From NCBI GenBank assembly GCA_947493175.1, contig CANLQD010000005.1, forward strand, positions 306,342 to 370,341: a stretch of DNA of 64,000 bases, in the 5' to 3' direction. The notes below the pieces were generated by a model. The model searched no databases. It had not been told where the DNA came from and saw only the letters and a list, made by a program, of their open reading frames with translations. The first letter of the stretch is position 1, and every line of letters starts with the position of its first letter. Source of the stretch: an uncultured Flavobacteriaceae bacterium. Its GTDB lineage: Bacteria; Bacteroidota; Bacteroidia; Flavobacteriales; Flavobacteriaceae. Below are positions 18,301-26,536 of the stretch, piece after piece. Made by a program: the position numbers and the translations under genes.

Positions 18301-19693
18301 TATTTTAGGATTTCTTCCGATGGCAATATCAGCTTCGGCAGGTGCTGAAGTGCAGCGACCCTTGGCAACTGTGGTTATAGGCGGATTGATTACTTCAACA
18401 CTTTTGACGCTCTTTATTCTTCCCATCTTTTACCAATGGGTCGAGAAACGTTCGGAACGAAAGAAGAAATTCCATCCAAAATTCGTTACCGCAACGGCTG
18501 TGGTCTGTCTTCTATTTACATCCGCTTTCGCGAAAGCGCAACAAGTCCGACCGCAAGATTCTTTACCGGTTATTTCATTGGATAAAGCTGTAGAAATTTC
18601 CAAGGAAAACTATCCGTTATTGAAGACGAAACAGTTGGAAATTCAACGACAGAATGCACTTAAAGGTGTTGCTTATGATTTTGGAAAAACGCAAGTTTTT
18701 ACGGGCGGCGAAGAAATTGCAGATGGTCAGGGTATTTATACTTTAGTTGGTGTCGGGCAACAAAATATCGACCTCTTGGGTATAGGTGCTAATAAGCGAC
18801 TGCAAAAACAACGAATTGCTTTGGCCGAAACCGCTCTCGACCTGTCTGAATTGCAAGTGGAACAGGAAGTAAAAAAGGCGTGGTCGCAGGCATACCAACA
18901 GCGACAAAAATTTGAACTGTACCGCGAGCTGGATTCCATTTATTCACAGTTTGAAACGGCAATCCAACTCAACTTTGAGGTGGAAGCCATTTCAAGATTG
19001 GAATATTCATCGGCAAAAAACCAAGCGTTGCAAATCAGTAATAAATTGCAACAAGCAGAAAGCGATTATGCTATTGCGTTGCAAAAGCTAAATCTTTGGC
19101 TGGCAACAGACATTTTTTATTCTGTACCAGATGCATTTGAAGAAAGTGAGGTGGCTGTATTGGGATTGGATGCGGATTTAGAAAGACATCCCGAGCTGGA
19201 ATTTTCGCAAAGGCGCATCGATGAAGCCGAAGCAAACTATAATGCCGCTCGTGCCGAGCTACTTCCTAAATTAAACCTGCAAGGTGGATTGCAACAGGTA
19301 AACGGCGATAGTGGATTTTACACCTATCAGGCAGGCATTTCAGTCCCGTTGTTTTCGGGCGCACAGCGTAGTCAGGCCAAGGCAGCAAAAATCGATAGCG
19401 AAATCGCAAGGACAAATGCAGATTTTATCCAACGCCAACTGCAATCTGAATTTAAGCAGGCTGTACAAGGCTACCAGAAGTGGAAAACATCTTGGCAGTT
19501 TTACAGGGATAAAGCTCTGCCACTTGCAGAAGAACAGCGTAAGGGCGCGTTACTCGCCTACAAGGAAGGTGCGGTGGATTATGCTTCATTCACACAGATT
19601 ATACGTGATGCCATAAACACCGAAATGGATGCGCTCGATGCGCTTGACAATTATTTAGATGCCTTGTTTGAACTACAATACTTTCAAAACTAA
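15350..19693 (+). CDS. czcA: CzcA-like RND pump fused to TolC-like channel
   Basis: 1447-residue two-part protein. Residues 1 to about 1040 form a heavy-metal RND pump with the divalent-metal signature DFGIIVDGAVIIVEA in helix 4, suggesting Zn/Co/Cd/Ni export. After VEKRSERKKKFHPK comes a new hydrophobic run ending SAFAKAQ (about 1050-1063), which looks like an internal signal peptide, then a full TolC-type channel of about 385 residues (PRLEYSSAKNQAL-like and AYKEGAVDYASFTQ repeats). ATG 15350 is chosen because MINKIIDFSINNKFIIGLL is the standard RND N-terminus; upstream in-frame codons add an unrelated leader. Cleavage at FAKA-Q after membrane insertion would release the channel. Confidence 0.94.
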   Translation: MINKIIDFSINNKFIIGLLTLALIGAGIYSMTQVPIDAVPDITNNQVQVITQSPNLGTEDIEQFVTYPVEVAMSNLPNVKEIRSVSRFGLSVVTVVFDDDMGTYLPRQLVSEKLTEVREQIPEGFGQPSMGPISTGLGEVYQYTLKVEPDFQDKYSLSDLRTMQDWIVQRQMAMVPGVVEINAIGGKIKQYEVAVDPNELKAIGLTITDVFEALEANNKNTGGAYIEKNHQANFIRGEGLVRSLDDIKKIVIKNENGVPITISDVADVGFGSAVRYGALTQDGEGEVVGGLVMMLKGANSNEVIVRVKDRMAEIQKSLPEGVVIQPLLDRSKLISETTGTVRNNLLEGALIVIFVLVFLLGNWRGGLIVASTIPLSLLFAFILMNVFDVWANLMSLGAIDFGIIVDGAVIIVEASVFLMGSYILKKKSLNKEKRDEIAANASKKMMNAAFFGQLIILIVFLPILALEGIEGKMFKPMALTFIFAMIGAMFLCLTYVPMMSALFLKPPKKEKKSWGDHFVHWVQRKYEPLLVKTLNKGKWIVGIAIAIFALTVFMFTRMGGEFIPQLDEGDIAFHTILKPGSSLSETIETTTKVERIIKAEFPEVEKIVSRIGVAEVPTDPMPMDFADVFVILKPQDEWVSADDKDELIDKMKEAVSIIPGVNYEFTQPIEMRFNELLEGIREDVAIKIYGEDIDVLAAKADEITKIIAGTQGIGDMRAEATSGLPQMTIKYNRNKLAQYGVSVDQLNTMVQSAFAGGYAGVIFEGEKRFDLVVRLDEENRTDINDIRNLYINLPNGSQIPLQELAAIEYTPGPMQISRDNTNRRTYVGVNVRGRDVESLVNEIKDKLDANLELPPGYFIRYGGAFENLERASERLQTVVPIALLLIFILIYFALKSFPQTLMIYLAIPMATIGGVFALWLRDMPFSISAGVGFIVLFGVAVLNGLVMISGLNELKEEGVTNLKDRIIEGTKRRIRPIMLTAFTDILGFLPMAISASAGAEVQRPLATVVIGGLITSTLLTLFILPIFYQWVEKRSERKKKFHPKFVTATAVVCLLFTSAFAKAQQVRPQDSLPVISLDKAVEISKENYPLLKTKQLEIQRQNALKGVAYDFGKTQVFTGGEEIADGQGIYTLVGVGQQNIDLLGIGANKRLQKQRIALAETALDLSELQVEQEVKKAWSQAYQQRQKFELYRELDSIYSQFETAIQLNFEVEAISRLEYSSAKNQALQISNKLQQAESDYAIALQKLNLWLATDIFYSVPDAFEESEVAVLGLDADLERHPELEFSQRRIDEAEANYNAARAELLPKLNLQGGLQQVNGDSGFYTYQAGISVPLFSGAQRSQAKAAKIDSEIARTNADFIQRQLQSEFKQAVQGYQKWKTSWQFYRDKALPLAEEQRKGALLAYKEGAVDYASFTQIIRDAINTEMDALDALDNYLDALFELQYFQN

Positions 19694-19697
19694 AAAG

Positions 19698-20897
19698 ATG
19701 AAAAAATTAAAATATTTACCGATTACCGCAATGCTTACGGCATTCACAATAATTAGTTGTGGCGAGTCAAAAACCGAAAGCGACCACGTTGATGCAACAC
19801 ATTCAGAAACAGAAGAAAATCACTCTGAAGAGGAAGATGAAATAGTTACACTTACTGCAAAACAGTATGATGCACTACAAATGAAAGTCGATACGCTTGC
19901 CCAGCGCAATATGAGTGGATATGTGGAAGCCAACGGACAACTGGAAGTTCCGCCACAAAATGAAGCGACCATCACTACGGTTGTTGGTACCAACGTAGTT
20001 TCCATCGAGGTCATCGAGGGCGATAAGGTCAATAAAGGTCAGACTGTGGCCTATTTGTCTCATCCCAATATCATACAGAAACAGACGGATTACCTCAATG
20101 CACATAGCAATAGTCAGTTTCTCAAAAAAGAATACGAACGCCAAAAAACTCTTTATGATGCAGGTGTGGGCAGCGGTGCCAATTTCCAAAAAGCAGAAGC
20201 GGAATATCAAGCTTCACGAAGTATGGTGAACGGTTTGGAAGCACAATTACAACAATTAAATGTTAGTGCATCAGGTGTGAGAAATGGCACTATTTATCAA
20301 AGGGTTGCGCTACGAAGTCCTATTCAAGGCTTTGTGGAAAAAGTAGCCGTTAAAACAGGACAATATGTAGAACCTCAAACCGACCTAATGGAAATCGTGG
20401 ACATCCATCACGTACACGCCGATTTGATGGTATTTGAAAAAGACGTGTACAAAGTAAAGGAAGGACAAACCGTGCGGTTCAATGTCCAATCCATTCCGGG
20501 AAAGGAACTTACAGCCGAAATCTATTCCGTAGGAAAAACTTTTGAGCAGAACCCCAAAGCGATACACGTACACGCCGAAATCGAAAATAAGGAAGGCAAC
20601 CTGATACCGGGAATGTACATTCAAGGGCGCATCCAAACCGACAATACAATGACCACGGCAATTCCTGAAAGTGCCATCGCAGCCGATGGCGAAAAGTCCT
20701 TTGTGTTTACAGCAAAAAATGAAGGCGAGGATTGGAAGTTTATGCCCGTGGAAATCACAAAAGGAACTCACGATGGCGAATGGATTGCCATTGATTTTTT
20801 GACCGAACAAGAACCGAATACCAAGTATGCCTTTAATAACGCCTACTATTTAATGGCGGAAATGAAAAAAGGGGAAAACGAGGAAGAAGCACATTAA
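19698..20897 (+). CDS. czcB: CzcB-like periplasmic adaptor lipoprotein
   Basis: 399 residues, ATG 19698 gives a lipobox (FTIISC, Cys21); the open frame extends further left but only over the end of the pump gene. A His/Glu/Asp stretch (residues 28-45) may collect divalent metal. Adaptor features follow: lipoyl half-motifs (VVSIEVIEGDKVNKGQTVAY, LRSPIQGFVEKVAVKTGQYV) and a coiled-coil hairpin between. Completes the CBA pump with the preceding fused gene. Confidence 0.93.
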   Translation: MKKLKYLPITAMLTAFTIISCGESKTESDHVDATHSETEENHSEEEDEIVTLTAKQYDALQMKVDTLAQRNMSGYVEANGQLEVPPQNEATITTVVGTNVVSIEVIEGDKVNKGQTVAYLSHPNIIQKQTDYLNAHSNSQFLKKEYERQKTLYDAGVGSGANFQKAEAEYQASRSMVNGLEAQLQQLNVSASGVRNGTIYQRVALRSPIQGFVEKVAVKTGQYVEPQTDLMEIVDIHHVHADLMVFEKDVYKVKEGQTVRFNVQSIPGKELTAEIYSVGKTFEQNPKAIHVHAEIENKEGNLIPGMYIQGRIQTDNTMTTAIPESAIAADGEKSFVFTAKNEGEDWKFMPVEITKGTHDGEWIAIDFLTEQEPNTKYAFNNAYYLMAEMKKGENEEEAH

Positions 20898-20900
20898 GAG

Positions 20901-21539
20901 ATGAAAGAAACAAGAAAACAAAATCTAAAACAAGCAAGAACACTTCAAATTTGGAATGTCATCTATGACATTATCGAGGTGGTCGTATCACTTATAGCGG
21001 GATTCACGGCAAACAGTTCCGCCTTGATAGGCTGGGGACTGGACAGCACTATTGAAGTCATAAGTGCGGGAACACTCGGTTGGCGATTGCACGGCGAAAT
21101 CAAGGGTCTGGATGAAAAGCGTGTAGAGCGAAGAAAGATGACAACACTTTACGTCATCGCCATATCATTTGCCCTTATCTGCATTTTTATATCCTATGAT
21201 TCCATTTCAAAATTAATAAGTCAAGAAACAGCATCTTGGTCCACGTTGGGCATTGGGATACTGATAGTTTCCTTAGTAGTGAACCCCATTCTGATTTACT
21301 ACAAAAGAAAATACGGTCATAAATTGGATAGCCCTGCCCTGTTGGCCGATGCCAAGGACACTTTTATTTGCCTTTATCAGACTGTGGTGGTCCTAATAGG
21401 CCTATTGCTCGTAAAATGGCTGGGCTGGTGGTGGGCTGACCCTATTGCAGCATTATTGATAGTGCCATACGCGGCAAAAGAAGGTTGGGAAGCCTATTCC
21501 AAAGCACAAAAAATCAAAAACAGCATCGATAAGAAATGA
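20901..21539 (+). CDS. Cation transporter, CDF-like, short form
   Basis: Integral membrane protein of 212 residues with about five to six helices and CDF-like acidic sites: GWGLDSTIEV in an early helix and LLADAKDTF later. It lacks the C-terminal cytoplasmic domain of typical CDF transporters. Three bases after the adaptor stop and overlapping the Fur gene by ATGA, so it belongs to the same operon. Probably zinc/cobalt/cadmium export from the cytoplasm by proton exchange. Confidence 0.88.
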   Translation: MKETRKQNLKQARTLQIWNVIYDIIEVVVSLIAGFTANSSALIGWGLDSTIEVISAGTLGWRLHGEIKGLDEKRVERRKMTTLYVIAISFALICIFISYDSISKLISQETASWSTLGIGILIVSLVVNPILIYYKRKYGHKLDSPALLADAKDTFICLYQTVVVLIGLLLVKWLGWWWADPIAALLIVPYAAKEGWEAYSKAQKIKNSIDKK

Positions 21540-21958
21540 AAGAAATAGAAAAAAGATTGATTGACAATGGGGTTCGCCCAACGGCAATGCGCATATTGAT
21601 TTATAAGTATATGGCCGATAGGGATGCCGCCATCGCCCTGACTGATATTGAGAATGCTTTCGCAAAAGCGGATAGAACCACATTGTACCGAACCCTAAAA
21701 ACGTTTGAAGAAAAAAACGTGGTGCATCACATAGATGACGGAACTGGAATCTCTAAATACGCACTTTGTGAAGAAGGCTGTAATTGTGAAATAGAACAGG
21801 ATTTGCATTTACATTTCCATTGCACTAACTGTGACGAAACGGTTTGTTTAACGGAACAAAAAATCCCGCATATCAATTTGCCCGATGGATATTTGGCAGA
21901 GGATGTTAATCTCGTGGTTACGGGAATATGTGAAAAATGTAGCAGTAATTTACTTTAA
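21536..21958 (+). CDS. Fur-family metalloregulator
   Basis: 140 residues: winged helix (RPTAMRILIYKYM, DRTTLYRTLKTFEEKNVVH) and a C-terminal metal region with HLHFHCTNCDET and CEKC. The two CxxC pairs fit the structural zinc site. The operon context (Zn/Co/Cd exporters) suggests regulation by a divalent metal rather than iron, though the sequence alone cannot decide between Zur-, PerR- and Fur-type response. The segment NAFAKA is encoded by a one-mismatch copy of the CGCTTTCGCGAAAGCG palindrome. Confidence 0.9.
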   Translation: MKEIEKRLIDNGVRPTAMRILIYKYMADRDAAIALTDIENAFAKADRTTLYRTLKTFEEKNVVHHIDDGTGISKYALCEEGCNCEIEQDLHLHFHCTNCDETVCLTEQKIPHINLPDGYLAEDVNLVVTGICEKCSSNLL

Positions 21959-21977
21959 CAAACAAATTAGATTGATT

Positions 21978-22769
21978 TTGAAAAAAAGCACTTTTATAAT
22001 AACTAAAATGGACTGCCCTTCAGAAGAGCAGATGATTCGGATGAAGTTAGAGTCTTATGCTCAAGTAAAACACTTGGATTTTGATATTCCTAACAGAAAA
22101 TTGGAAGTATATCACGTGGACGACGTCAAGGCGATACAAACGTCTATAGCCAGCTTAAAACTTGGGGATTCCTTAGAAGGAACCACAGAAGCCGAACCAC
22201 CCGTAATGGAAGACCAATCCAAACAAAAAAGAATCCTATGGTGGGTCTTGGGCATCAACTTTGGCTTTTTCGTTATCGAAATGACCACTGGTTGGATTTC
22301 TTCTTCGATGGGTCTAGTGGCAGACTCATTAGATATGCTGGCAGATTCCATCGTATATGCATTAAGCCTATTTGCGGTAGGCGGTGCCATTTCAAGAAAA
22401 AAGAAGGTTGCGAAATACAGCGGATACTTTCAGATGGCATTGGCAATACTTGGGTTTGCAGAGGTCTTGAGAAGGTTTTTTAGCAATACCGAAACGCCCC
22501 TGTTTCAATGGATGATTATAGTTTCAATTTTCGCATTGGCAGGTAATTTGATATCGCTCTGGCTCATCAACAAGGCAAAGAGCCAAGAGGCTCATATGCA
22601 GGCAAGTGCCATTTTTACATCCAATGATATTATTGTCAATGGTGGTGTTATAGTAGCTGGGGTGCTGGTTTATTTTCTGAATAGTAAATGGCCCGATTTA
22701 GTGATTGGCGGGATCGTTTTCACTTTTGTAATGCGCGGTGCATTGAGAATACTGAAATTATCGAAGTAG
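21978..22769 (+). CDS. CDF-type cation transporter with degenerate HMA-like N-terminus
   Basis: 263 residues from TTG 21978. That start gives KKSTFIITKMDCPSEEQMIRMKLE, a ferredoxin-like HMA fold in which the usual CxxC is reduced to a single Cys (MDCPSEEQ). The membrane part has CDF motifs ADSLDMLADSIVYALSL and NDIIVNGGVIVAGVLVYF. No clear ATG exists at the right place; an upstream ATG at 21885 would lie within the Fur gene. Likely a divalent-metal exporter working with the ATPase 33 bases downstream. Confidence 0.87.
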   Translation: MKKSTFIITKMDCPSEEQMIRMKLESYAQVKHLDFDIPNRKLEVYHVDDVKAIQTSIASLKLGDSLEGTTEAEPPVMEDQSKQKRILWWVLGINFGFFVIEMTTGWISSSMGLVADSLDMLADSIVYALSLFAVGGAISRKKKVAKYSGYFQMALAILGFAEVLRRFFSNTETPLFQWMIIVSIFALAGNLISLWLINKAKSQEAHMQASAIFTSNDIIVNGGVIVAGVLVYFLNSKWPDLVIGGIVFTFVMRGALRILKLSK

Positions 22770-22802
22770 TTTTTAAAATGATATCAAACTTGATTAGAAC
22801 AT

Positions 22803-24773
22803 ATGAAAAAGAAAAAAGTAAATTTACGGGACATTGACCCAAAAGAACATAAGGGCGAGCACAGTCACGATGATGGCCATAACCATAGCAGCCCTGAAGA
22901 AATTTCAAACTTTAGAACCTATCTACCGGCTATTTTCAGCTTTGTAATGTTGATAGCCGGAATTGCTATTGATTACTTTGAAGCATTTCCACATTTTAAA
23001 GGATGGATAAGAATCGTTTGGTATTCCGTCGCCTACATTCCAGTTGGCTTTCCCGTCATAAAGGAAGGGTGGAACAGTATCAAAAATGGGGATTTCTTTA
23101 CTGAATTTTTCTTAATGTCCATTGCCACATTAGGGGCATTCGCTATCGGCGAATATCCCGAAGGTGTGGCCGTAATGTTGTTCTATGCTGTAGGCGAGCT
23201 GTTCCAGAATGCAGCTGTTAACCGTGCAAAAGGAAATATAAAAGCCTTACTTGATGTCCGTCCGAATGAGGCATTGGTTTACCGTGATGGCGATTTTGTT
23301 TCAGTAAATCCCGAGACTGTTGAAATTGGCGAAAAGATTCAGGTACGTGTAGGCGAAAAAGTTCCGCTTGATGGTATTCTACTTTCTGAAAAGGGCTCTT
23401 TTAATACTGCTGCCTTGACAGGCGAAAGCAAACCCAATACTATTGCTAAAGGCGATACCGTTTTTGCCGGAAGTATCAACCTTGATGGCGTAATCGAAAT
23501 CGAGACTACTAAGGAATTTAAGGATAGTTCTATTGCACGAATTCTGGATATGGTGCAGAATGCAACTGCCAGAAAATCAAAGACCGAATTGTTCATTAGA
23601 AAATTTGCTCGGATTTATACGCCTATCGTTGTATTCCTTGCCATCGGACTTACGTTCCTTCCTTACTTTTTTGTAGATGATTACGTGTTTAGGGATTGGC
23701 TGTATCGCGCATTGATATTCCTTGTGATTTCGTGTCCTTGTGCGTTGGTCATTTCTATTCCGCTGGGCTATTTTGGCGGATTGGGTGCGGCATCGCGAAA
23801 CGGCATTCTGTTTAAGGGTGCATCCTTTCTTGATGCAATGACCCAAGTAAACACGGTCGTAATGGACAAAACAGGAACTGTTACTAAAGGGGTTTTTAAA
23901 ATCAAGGAAATCAATTCCATCACATTTGAGGAAACCGAGTTTATGAAGTATTTGATGGCGATGGAAGAGCAATCCACTCATCCTATCGCCAAGGCGATTC
24001 TCGAATATAAAGCAGACGGTTCAGATTATGAAGCGACTGATGTTTCAGAGGTTGCCGGAAAGGGTTTAAAGGGAACAGTCAACGGAAAAACCGTTTTGGT
24101 AGGAAACAAAGCTTTGATGACCTCAAATGGCATAGAAGTCCCTTCGGAAACAGATGGTATTGTAGAATCAATCGTAATGGTGTCCATAGATGGAACATTT
24201 GCAGGTTATGTTACCATTGCAGATGAATTAAAAGATGATGCGCACCAAGCCATTAAACAAATTAGAGATGCAGGGATTTCCAAGATTATAATGTTATCAG
24301 GTGATAAAAATTCTATTACACAGCAAGTTGCAAAAGAGTTAAATATCGATTGGGCGAAAGGTGGGTTGTTACCTGAAGATAAACTGAATGAGGTTGAAGA
24401 ACTTAAAAAGCAACCTGAAACGAAAGTCGCATTTATTGGTGATGGTATTAATGATGCACCCGTTTTGGCAGCAAGTGGTGTAGGTATTGCGATGGGTGGT
24501 TTAGGAAGCGATGTCGCCATTGAAACAGCCGATGTAATCATACAGACCGACCAACCCAGTAAGATTGCAAGAGCGATTAAAATTGGTCGTTCAACGCGAC
24601 GAATTGTCTGGCAAAATATTGCGCTTGCATTTGGTGTCAAGGTCATAGTCCTCATTCTCGGTGCAGGTGGATTAGCAACAATGTGGGAAGCTGTGTTTGC
24701 CGATGTTGGTGTTGCTTTGCTCGCTATTCTCAATGCAGTTAGATTGCAGAAAATGAAGTGGCAGGATTCTTAG
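22803..24773 (+). CDS. zntA: Zn/Cd/Co-type P1B ATPase
   Basis: 656-residue metal-exporting ATPase. The N-terminus lacks HMA domains but has a His/Asp cluster (HKGEHSHDDGHNHSS, residues 16-30). Core motifs: SCPCALVIS (Cys311/Cys313), phosphorylated Asp355 in DKTGTVT, GDGINDAPVLA and, near the end, the K-V-I helix with D-V-G typical of the zinc class. Last gene of the divalent-metal operon; no clear terminator follows. Confidence 0.95.
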   Translation: MKKKKVNLRDIDPKEHKGEHSHDDGHNHSSPEEISNFRTYLPAIFSFVMLIAGIAIDYFEAFPHFKGWIRIVWYSVAYIPVGFPVIKEGWNSIKNGDFFTEFFLMSIATLGAFAIGEYPEGVAVMLFYAVGELFQNAAVNRAKGNIKALLDVRPNEALVYRDGDFVSVNPETVEIGEKIQVRVGEKVPLDGILLSEKGSFNTAALTGESKPNTIAKGDTVFAGSINLDGVIEIETTKEFKDSSIARILDMVQNATARKSKTELFIRKFARIYTPIVVFLAIGLTFLPYFFVDDYVFRDWLYRALIFLVISCPCALVISIPLGYFGGLGAASRNGILFKGASFLDAMTQVNTVVMDKTGTVTKGVFKIKEINSITFEETEFMKYLMAMEEQSTHPIAKAILEYKADGSDYEATDVSEVAGKGLKGTVNGKTVLVGNKALMTSNGIEVPSETDGIVESIVMVSIDGTFAGYVTIADELKDDAHQAIKQIRDAGISKIIMLSGDKNSITQQVAKELNIDWAKGGLLPEDKLNEVEELKKQPETKVAFIGDGINDAPVLAASGVGIAMGGLGSDVAIETADVIIQTDQPSKIARAIKIGRSTRRIVWQNIALAFGVKVIVLILGAGGLATMWEAVFADVGVALLAILNAVRLQKMKWQDS

Positions 24774-24852
24774 AGTGCTATCTTGGCCGAAGATATAAAG
24801 GGGGTTTCAAATAAATTAGCGCTATCTTTATAAGTAGAGGAAGTCCTTAATT

Positions 24853-25341
24853 ATGATTCACATATTCACAACAGGCGGTACAATCGAAGGGTTGGATTAT
24901 ACAGATGATAGTGGTATAACTTCATCCGACGTAGGGATTGAAGATTTTTTAAATAAAGCAAATGTCGATTTTGAATATATCATCGAAGGTGTCTTCAAAA
25001 AAGACAGTCGAGCCATAACAGATGATGACAGAAAGCTGTTGGTTAGCAAGATAAAGGAAACTAATGCGACTAAGATACTGATTACCCACGGTACTTTCAC
25101 GATGGAAGATACCGCAAAATATATAGGAAAACTCAATTTGAACAAGACAATAGTTTTGGTTGGGTCTTTCATTTTGGGTTCATCTGCAGACACAGATGCA
25201 CCTTTTAATTTAGGGTATGCAATTAGCTCATTACAGCTTCTAAAACCGGATGTTTATATTGCTATGAACGGACAAATCTTTAATTGGAACAATGTTTCCA
25301 AGAATTTAGAAACCAACAAATTTGAGCGCAATGGGAAGTAG
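24853..25341 (+). CDS. Asparaginase N-terminal domain protein
   Basis: 162 residues that correspond to the N-terminal domain of L-asparaginases: TTGGTIEG with the nucleophile threonine, and THGTFTMEDTAKY carrying the second catalytic Thr-(Asp)-Lys set in altered form. The usual C-terminal domain is absent, so hydrolase activity is uncertain. It sits five bases before a membrane LuxR-type regulator and may share its promoter; TATCTTTA at about 24,823 is a possible -7 box. Role in the ICE unknown. Confidence 0.8.
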   Translation: MIHIFTTGGTIEGLDYTDDSGITSSDVGIEDFLNKANVDFEYIIEGVFKKDSRAITDDDRKLLVSKIKETNATKILITHGTFTMEDTAKYIGKLNLNKTIVLVGSFILGSSADTDAPFNLGYAISSLQLLKPDVYIAMNGQIFNWNNVSKNLETNKFERNGK

Positions 25342-25346
25342 AGTAA

Positions 25347-26261
25347 ATGTTTGGCACATCGATACATTGGACGACTTTTTTCTATCTATTAATAGATACG
25401 TTCATAGTATTGCTTACACTCTACTTTTCCAGAAAGAAAACGCGCAGTAGTCTAAGGCGTTTTCTCTACCTCGGAATCTTGTTTGTTGCTTATAATGCTA
25501 CTGGTGGTTTCTTACCAATTGACAACTTCCCAGGTCCTTTTATTTTTCAGTATATTATTACCTATGGTGTGGCAATAGCGTTGTGCGTCTATATTGTTTA
25601 CTACCTCTATAAAGAATACGATATTGTTGTTTTGAAATTCAATTCATCCATAAGAAACCTTGCTATACTCGCGAGCGTGAGTTTTGTGGTATTGTTTCTA
25701 ATCCCATATTTTCTGAAAGATTCCCTTAATTCTGCACGCTTTCTATTTACCATTCCTATATCTGCTGTTGCTTTTGTTTTTCTGTTTATTTTCTATCGTC
25801 GTATATCGAATCCCAGCAATCCGAATCCTTTCATAGTAAGACGAAATAAACTCTCAATGGTAAGTGTAGCAAGTATTGCCTTATTACCTATTTGCACAGT
25901 CATCGGCGATTACCAATGGATTACATTTACCGTAATGAACTTGGCTTTCTTTGCCATAACCGCCATTGAAGCAGATAGGTATTTGTACTTCATAGAAAAC
26001 AATAACCGAATGTATGAAGTCTTTGCTTTAAAGAAAAAACAACGTGACGAATCGGTAGAGCGTAAAATCATTTATGAGGATTTGACCAGAAGGGAAATTG
26101 AAGTGGCTTTGTCAATTTTAAGTAATTTAAGCTACAGAAATATCGCCAAAGATTTATTCATTGCAGAAAGTACCGTATCAAAACACGCATCAAATATTTT
26201 CAAAAAAACGGGTGTAAAGAATAGGCGTGAATTTTTAAAGCGATTTCGTAAGAAAAAGTAA
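25347..26261 (+). CDS. Membrane-bound LuxR-type regulator
   Basis: 304 residues with about six to seven hydrophobic helices (residues 5-220), a short linker (residues 221-245) and a C-terminal LuxR helix-turn-helix (LTRREIEVALSILSNLSYRN...AESTVSKHASNIFKKTG). The arrangement suggests a membrane sensor that acts directly on DNA without a kinase. Partner of the asparaginase-domain protein just upstream. The signal sensed is not evident. Confidence 0.82.
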   Translation: MFGTSIHWTTFFYLLIDTFIVLLTLYFSRKKTRSSLRRFLYLGILFVAYNATGGFLPIDNFPGPFIFQYIITYGVAIALCVYIVYYLYKEYDIVVLKFNSSIRNLAILASVSFVVLFLIPYFLKDSLNSARFLFTIPISAVAFVFLFIFYRRISNPSNPNPFIVRRNKLSMVSVASIALLPICTVIGDYQWITFTVMNLAFFAITAIEADRYLYFIENNNRMYEVFALKKKQRDESVERKIIYEDLTRREIEVALSILSNLSYRNIAKDLFIAESTVSKHASNIFKKTGVKNRREFLKRFRKKK

Positions 26262-26311
26262 GTAAATTAAATTTATATAAAAGCCACTATTTGCAGTATT
26301 TAACAAATAAT

Positions 26312-26349
26312 CCGTAGAAAAATACGGACTATTCCGTAATTATATACGG
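26312..26349. promoter_or_regulatory. Two CCGTA-N6-TACGG dyads upstream of rteC
   Basis: CCGTAGAAAAATACGG (26312-26327) and CCGTAATTATATACGG (26334-26349) have the same half-sites and the same 6-base spacer, with starts 22 bp apart, about two helical turns. This is the layout of a cooperative operator. Related dyads recur downstream of rteC at 27400-27410 and 27538-27548. Confidence 0.6.
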
Positions 26350-26536
26350 CACGTTTTCCTTGTACAATTACAAAGTAAAGCTACTTTACACAAAGTTCCC
26401 TAAAATACAACAATAAGCCACAAATTTTATGACCCGTGACTTTCATTTATATCATTTTGCAGGACTATGACAACCACCAATAAATCGTATCAACTAAATC
26501 CCATTTCTATGGTTTACAACATTAAAGTTCCTGCTT

